Part shown: piece by piece, positions 59,515 to 64,000 of the stretch
How the letters are laid out: every line of letters starts with the position of its first letter
How positions within the stretch are numbered: position 1 is the stretch's first letter
Origin: Paramecium pentaurelia
Lineage: Eukaryota; Ciliophora; Oligohymenophorea; Peniculida; Parameciidae
Length of the DNA stretch: 64,000 nucleotides
NCBI GenBank assembly: GCA_905183005.1
Contig: CAJJDO010000172.1
Span: forward strand, 62,001-126,000
Direction of reading: 5' to 3'
The notes under the pieces: generated by a model
Seen by the model: only the letters and a program-made list of their open reading frames with translations
What the model was told of the DNA's origin: nothing
The model's database searches: none
Translations under genes and position numbers: made by a program

Positions 59515-61277
59515 ATGTAAGGAGCTCCAGTGATTGTGGTGAATGCTAACACAAAAAGAGAATAGGGTAGAAAAGCTCAATTAGGAAATATCTAGGCAGC
59601 CAAAGCTGTATCAGATATCGTCTTGACTACTCTTGGACCCAGATCAATGTTAAAAATGTTACTTGATCCAATGGGCGGCATTGTAATGACAAATGATGGC
59701 AATGCAATTTTAAGGGAGATTGATGTTTAGCATCCAGCAGCAAAGAGTATGATCGAATTAGCAAGAGTATTTTAATAATTAAAAATTTAAAGGCTCAAGA
59801 TGAAGAAGTTGGAGATGGAACAACATCAGTAATCATATTAGCAGGTGAAATGATGGTAGCAGCTAGACCATTCATTGAAAAGAATATTCATCCAACAGAA
59901 ATCGTCAATGGATATTTCAGAGCCTTGGAAGATTCTGTAAAAATTTTAGATGAGATTTCACAATAAATAGATACAGACAAAAAAGAAGAAGTAATGAAAG
60001 CATTACAATCTTGTATTGGTACTAAATTTGCATTTAGATGGGGAACATTAATTAGTGATCTCTCTTTATAAGCAACAAAAATAGTTCTTAGAGGAGGAAA
60101 TATTAATAAATTAAATTTAGAAATTAAGAGATATGCAAAAGTAGAAAAAATACCTGGAGGTATCCTAGAAGATAGTTGTGTACTTGAAGGAGTTATGATT
60201 AATAAAGATGTTACTCATCCAAGAATGAGAAGAGAAATCAAGAATCCAAGAATTATTTTATTGGATTGCACATTGGAATATAAGAAAGGTGAATCTATGA
60301 CAAATATGGAAATGACAAAAGAATAAGACATGACTGATGCCCTTTAATAAGAAATTAATGAAGTTGCTCTTATGTGTAATGATATATTGAAACACAAACC
60401 TGATATTGTAATTACAGAAAAAGGTGTTTCAGATTTGGCTTAACACTTTTTATTAAAAGGAAATGTTTCTGTCATTAGAAGAGTAAGAAAAACAGACAAT
60501 ACAAGAATTGCAAGAGTTTCAGGTGCTACAATTGTTAATAGACCAGAAGAATTATAAGAAACTGATGTTGGTACATTATGTGGAACATTTGAAGTCAAAA
60601 AAATAGGAGATGATTATTTTGCATTCTTTGTAGATTGCTAGAATCCAACTGCATGCTCTATTATATTAAGAGGTGCATCAAAAGATGTTTTGAATGAAAT
60701 GGTATTTATTTAAAATTAATATTAATTAGGAAAGAAATTTACATGATTGTTTGGCAGTTGCAAAAAATATTTATTAAGATCCAAAATTATTACCAGGAGG
60801 AGGAGCTGTAGAAATGGAAGTTAGTGCTAGATTATTGGAAAAAGCCAATAAAGTTGAAGGATTAGGTTAATTACCATATAAAGCTGGTATATTTAATAAT
60901 TATATATTTAATAGTTGCCTATGCTTTAGAAATCATACCAAGAACTCTTTCTGCTAATTGTGGAGCTGATACTGTTAGAGTATTGACAGAATTAAGAGCT
61001 AAACATAGTGAAACTGGAGGATTATTTTTTGGAGTAGATGGAAATACAGGAAAAATTGCTAAGATGAATGAAATTAATGTTTGGGAGCCATTATCTGTGA
61101 AAAAGTATACTCATTCTTTAACAACTAAGATAAGTTTTTAAAACTGCTATTGAATCAGCTTGCATGCTATTGAGAATTGATGATGTTGTATCAGGAATCA
61201 AGAAGAAGTAATAATAATCAGGACGTCAAGGAGAAGAGGAACCATAAGAAACTTTTGGAGATCAAAGAGATGGTTGA
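59515..61277 (+). CDS. CCT3: Chaperonin CCT subunit gamma
   Basis: 551-residue subunit of the cytosolic TRiC/CCT ring that folds actin and tubulin. ATP-site motifs are intact: TTLGPRSMLKML, TNDGNAILREIDV, DEEVGDGTTSVIILAGE, LLPGGGAVEMEVS and the C-terminal LLRIDDVVSGIKKK. Introns: 59767-59792, 60702-60729, 60887-60914, 61105-61129; exactly 552 codons. The second codon is TAA (Gln), and TAA/TAG occur throughout at normal Gln positions, one of the clearest proofs of the genetic code used. Subunit assignment to gamma rests on the N-terminal PVIVVNANTKREQGRKAQ pattern. Confidence 0.95.
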
Positions 61278-61476
61278 TAAAATAAATCAATAACAATATA
61301 GGATAAATATAGTAATAGAATAAATAAATATAATTTTTTTTAATTAAGGGAGTGAGTTTGTTTACAAGGTCAAAGGGATCAAATTTTCTAGCAAATTCTA
61401 AAATAGTATTTATATTTATGTACTTAAAAATTTAATTCTGATAATTATTTATTTAAGTTCAATTTGTAGACACATA

Positions 61477-61807
61477 ATGGCATCTTAATTCAAGAAATTG
61501 GCACCTCTCCTCAACAGAGTTTTAATCTAAAAGTATGAACCTGTTACTAAGACAGCTTCAGGAATCCTTCTATAAACTTCAGATGAGAAATAAGCTGTAG
61601 GAAAAGTTGTTGAAGTATGAAATTTATTCTAGAAATTTCCAGGCTGGTCCAGGATAAACAGATTCAAAAGGAAATGTCATACCTACTTTAGTCAAACCTG
61701 GTGATGTTGTTTTACTTCCAGATTATGGAGGATAGAAAATCAAGTTGGCAGATTAAGAGTATTTCATTTTTAGAGATTCAGACATTATTGGAATTTTACA
61801 TTAATGA
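61477..61807 (+). CDS. Mitochondrial co-chaperonin Cpn10 (GroES/HSP10)
   Basis: 100-residue GroES-type co-chaperonin that caps Cpn60 in mitochondria. Characteristic features: LAPLLNRVLIQKYEPVTKTA, the mobile-loop segment SGILLQT, then AVGKVVEAGPG, VKPGDVVLLPDYGGQKIKL and EYFIFRDSDIIGIL. Intron 61615-61642 (28 nt); exactly 101 codons. It sits 199 bp downstream of CCT3 on the same strand, two chaperonin-system genes of different compartments side by side; co-regulation is possible but not shown. Confidence 0.95.
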
Positions 61808-61944
61808 TTTCTATTATAATGTATAATAAGACATATTCATTAACATTTCACTTAGTTTTTCAATGATAATCTAGCTCTGTTTTAATACGAATATTAATAA
61901 TTTATGTGTTTATATTTTATTTATTATATAAATCTTGAGTTTTG

Positions 61945-63074
61945 ATGAGCACCTCTCTTACAAAACCAAAAAAACTTAAGTTGACAGATTATGAAGTATT
62001 TCAAACTCTAGGCACAGGTACTTTATAGCTAAATAGCAATTTTAGGTTCCTTTGGGCGAGTTAAATTGGCAAGGAATAAATAAACAAATAAATATGTTGC
62101 TTTAAAAAGTTTAAAGAAAGCTGAAATCATACGTTTAAAATAAGTTGATCATGTGATTAATGAGAATACTATTTTGGGCAATTTACAGCATCCTTTTATC
62201 GTATTATTTTCTTTCATTAATTTTTAGGTTAATTTTGAAGGATTCTGTTAAGATCCAAGATACATTTATCTAGTATTAGAATTTGTTTCTGGAGGTGAAT
62301 TATTTACTTATTTGAGAAGTATAGGAAGACTTGATACATAGCATGCGGGGTAAACAAAATAAATTAATTATTTAGTTTTTATGCTTCTTAAGTAGCTTCA
62401 ATTTTTGAATATCTTCACTCAAAAAATATAATATATAGAGATTTAAAACCAGAAAATTTATTAATAGCAGATGATGGTTACTTAAAATTGACAGATTTTG
62501 GATTTGCTAAAGTAGTTGAAGGAAGAACATATACACTTTGTGGAACACCTGAGTATTTGGCACCAGAGATTTTATTGAATAAAGGACATGGTAAAGCAGT
62601 AGATTGGTGGACATTGGGCATTTTGATATATGAAATGAATGCAGGAATTGATCCCTTTTCTGATGAAGATCCTATGGCAATTTATCAAAAAATTCTAAAA
62701 GGAAAGGTGAAATTTCCTAAATCTTTTGATAAGTATTTAGTAACAATAATATAGAAATGCTAAATCATTAGTAAAACATTTATTAGTTGCAGATCTGTCT
62801 AAAAGATATGGAAATTTAAAGAATGGTAATTTCTATATGATTATATATAACTAGGGGCTGCTGATGTAAAAAATCATAGATGGTTTGGAAATCTAGATTG
62901 GAATTTACTCACTTAAAAGAAATTGCCTGTTCCTTATAAACCTGTTGTTAAGTAATTCTTTAAAACAATCTCTTAAGAGCTCCCAATGACACTTCAAATT
63001 TCTCATCATATCCAGAATCCGATACTTAAAGTCCAGCCCTTAAACCTGCAGATGATCCCTTCCTTGAATGGTGA
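61945..63074 (+). CDS. PKA catalytic subunit (AGC kinase), 323 aa
   Basis: cAMP-dependent protein kinase catalytic subunit type. GTGSFGRVKLA, YVALKSLKKAE, the FVSGGELFTYLRSIGRL region, YRDLKPENLL, TDFGFAKVV and activation loop RTYTLCGTPEYLAPEI with a phosphorylatable Thr. The AGC tail ends in PADDPFLEW, in place of the FxxF ending of animal PKA. Six introns (62018-62045, 62201-62227, 62350-62375, 62733-62754, 62826-62854, 62952-62977) give exactly 324 codons. There is no N-terminal myristoylation Gly (MSTSLTK). In Paramecium, PKA controls ciliary beating; here that is family knowledge. Confidence 0.93.
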
Positions 63075-63435
63075 TATATTCATTAAATTGAATAAATATA
63101 TAATAAAGAAAAATCAATTTCAATATTATTTTTTTAGCTTCTCAAGTAGATGAGAAAAAATAATCTTTTTTTTAATTTAAAAAGAGTAAAAATTATTTTG
63201 TTCTCAATATTTGATAATTATTATATACTATTTATTATTTGGATTGTTAAAATATTAAGTAGGTTTAAATAGAATAATTAATGATAAATAATTAGTTTAT
63301 TTTTGAATTAAAGGGATAGTTGAATAGTCCAATCATAAATTTATTATTTATAAATTAAAAATTCAGTACAATAATAGTTAGAGGTATAAATGAAATTTAA
63401 TTAATTAATTTCATATTATAAATAAATATCTTTTT
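63075..63435. other. Intergenic, AT-rich
   Basis: 361 bp between two plus-strand genes. Promoter region of the kinase gene that follows is likely here. Nothing else seen. Confidence 0.55.
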
Positions 63436-64000
63436 ATGGGTTGTTCTTCTTCAAATGTAAAACTGTCAATTTATAAAGTAGAGTGCCGATGTTAATAATC
63501 CTGGAAATGCCCCTAAGGCTGAGGTTATTTTCATTTTGGTAATGTTTTTTTTTAATTTTTATAGGGAGGTCCTGGATCTGGTAAAGGTACACAATGTGAA
63601 AAAATGGTTAAGGATTATTGTTTTTTGCATATAAGTACTGGAGATTTGTTAAGAGCAGAGAGATAAAAAGGTGATATTTCATACTAAAATTAGGTGGACC
63701 TGATGCTGAAGAATTAGAAAATATTATGAGAGAAGGCAAATTAGTTCCATCTGATACATTAGTAAAGTTAATCAAAAAAGTATGAAGTTTTTAATAATTT
63801 TGAGGAAATTGAATCTTTGGGAAATACAGGAAGATATATATTAGATGGATTTCCAAGATCATAAGATAATTGGTAAAGTTGGAATAAAATAATTGGAAAT
63901 TCTGTAAATGCAAGATTTTTGTTGATGTTTGAATGTTCTGAAGCAGTAATGGAATAAAGACTTTTAAAGAGAGGAGAGACATCAGGTCGAGCAGATGATA
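63436..64000 (+). CDS. UMP-CMP/adenylate kinase family, 3' end cut by window
   Basis: Nucleoside monophosphate kinase transferring phosphate from ATP to a NMP. P-loop GGPGSGKGTQCEKM, NMP-binding HISTGDLLRAE and MREGKLVPSDTLV, GRYILDGFPRSQDNW, and the lid start RLLKRGETSGRADD at the window edge. Residues 1-7 are MGCSSSN, a myristoylation Gly2 plus palmitoylatable Cys3, which would tether the enzyme to membrane, perhaps ciliary; this is unusual for a soluble-type kinase. Introns 63457-63481, 63539-63564, 63671-63693 and 63780-63804. The DGFPRS motif fits UMP-CMP kinase and adenylate kinase alike. Confidence 0.88.

Noticed and set aside
1..64000. tRNA, rRNA, transposase genes or viral genes
   Set aside because: I looked for recognisable motifs while reading both strands and found none; a covariance-model scan would be needed to exclude small RNAs in the AT-rich spacers.

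Overview
This window is macronuclear-type DNA of a ciliate, almost certainly a Paramecium. Conserved proteins (chaperonin CCT3, PTEN, acyl-CoA oxidase, PKA, eIF4E) read through only if TAA and TAG are glutamine and TGA is the sole stop. Their frames are restored by removing tiny introns of about 20-35 nt, mostly GTA...TAG. The DNA is very AT-rich and packed: genes lie on both strands, often 14-60 bp apart. A standard-code ORF scan therefore breaks every real gene. All calls below were made by reading both strands with TGA as the only stop and joining exons by hand. For nearly every gene the spliced length is an exact multiple of three, which checks the model.

Layout. 0-6 kb: a cut-off PH-plus-kinase gene, a decayed coiled-coil gene, a small mitochondrial membrane protein and peroxisomal acyl-CoA oxidase. 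6-12.9 kb: a Myb protein, a PUB-domain protein, an unknown gene, an STPG (SHIPPO-repeat) axonemal-type protein and a PH-plus-pseudokinase. 12.9-18.2 kb: a 1753-residue type I membrane protein. 19-29 kb: an uncertain two-frame locus, a second STPG gene, a coiled-coil protein, a CxxC-containing protein, an R-SNARE, an unknown protein, an F-box-like protein and PTEN. 29-38 kb: a hybrid histidine-kinase-like protein with degraded catalytic motifs, a PRELI lipid-transfer protein, a 4EHP-type eIF4E, a RING/B-box (TRIM-like) protein and an ankyrin-AGC kinase fusion. 38.5-46 kb: a 2473-residue protein with an FG and LGQPS repeat head, probably a nucleoporin. 46-49 kb: an assembly-damaged zone in which the same 591 bp (3' end of a CDPK gene) occurs three times around a gap, once beside a diverged copy of the nucleoporin 3' end. 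48.4-64 kb: the CDPK, a TPR protein, a cyclic-nucleotide-binding-fold protein, a small membrane protein, a CDK-like kinase, an inositol polyphosphate kinase, CCT3, Cpn10, a PKA catalytic subunit and a cut-off nucleoside monophosphate kinase.

There is no operon-like pathway. Recurring themes are signalling (seven protein kinases or pseudokinases, PTEN, IPK, histidine kinase), cilia (two STPG genes) and protein folding (CCT3 next to Cpn10). The best candidates for unusual biology are the FG-headed giant scaffold protein, the catalytically degraded hybrid histidine kinase, an R-SNARE with Asn in the zero layer and the large membrane protein. Three otherwise clean genes (two STPG genes and the IPK) each carry a one-base frameshift, two of them in homopolymers. 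With the 46-49 kb repeats this suggests assembly errors that should be excluded before any biological reading.
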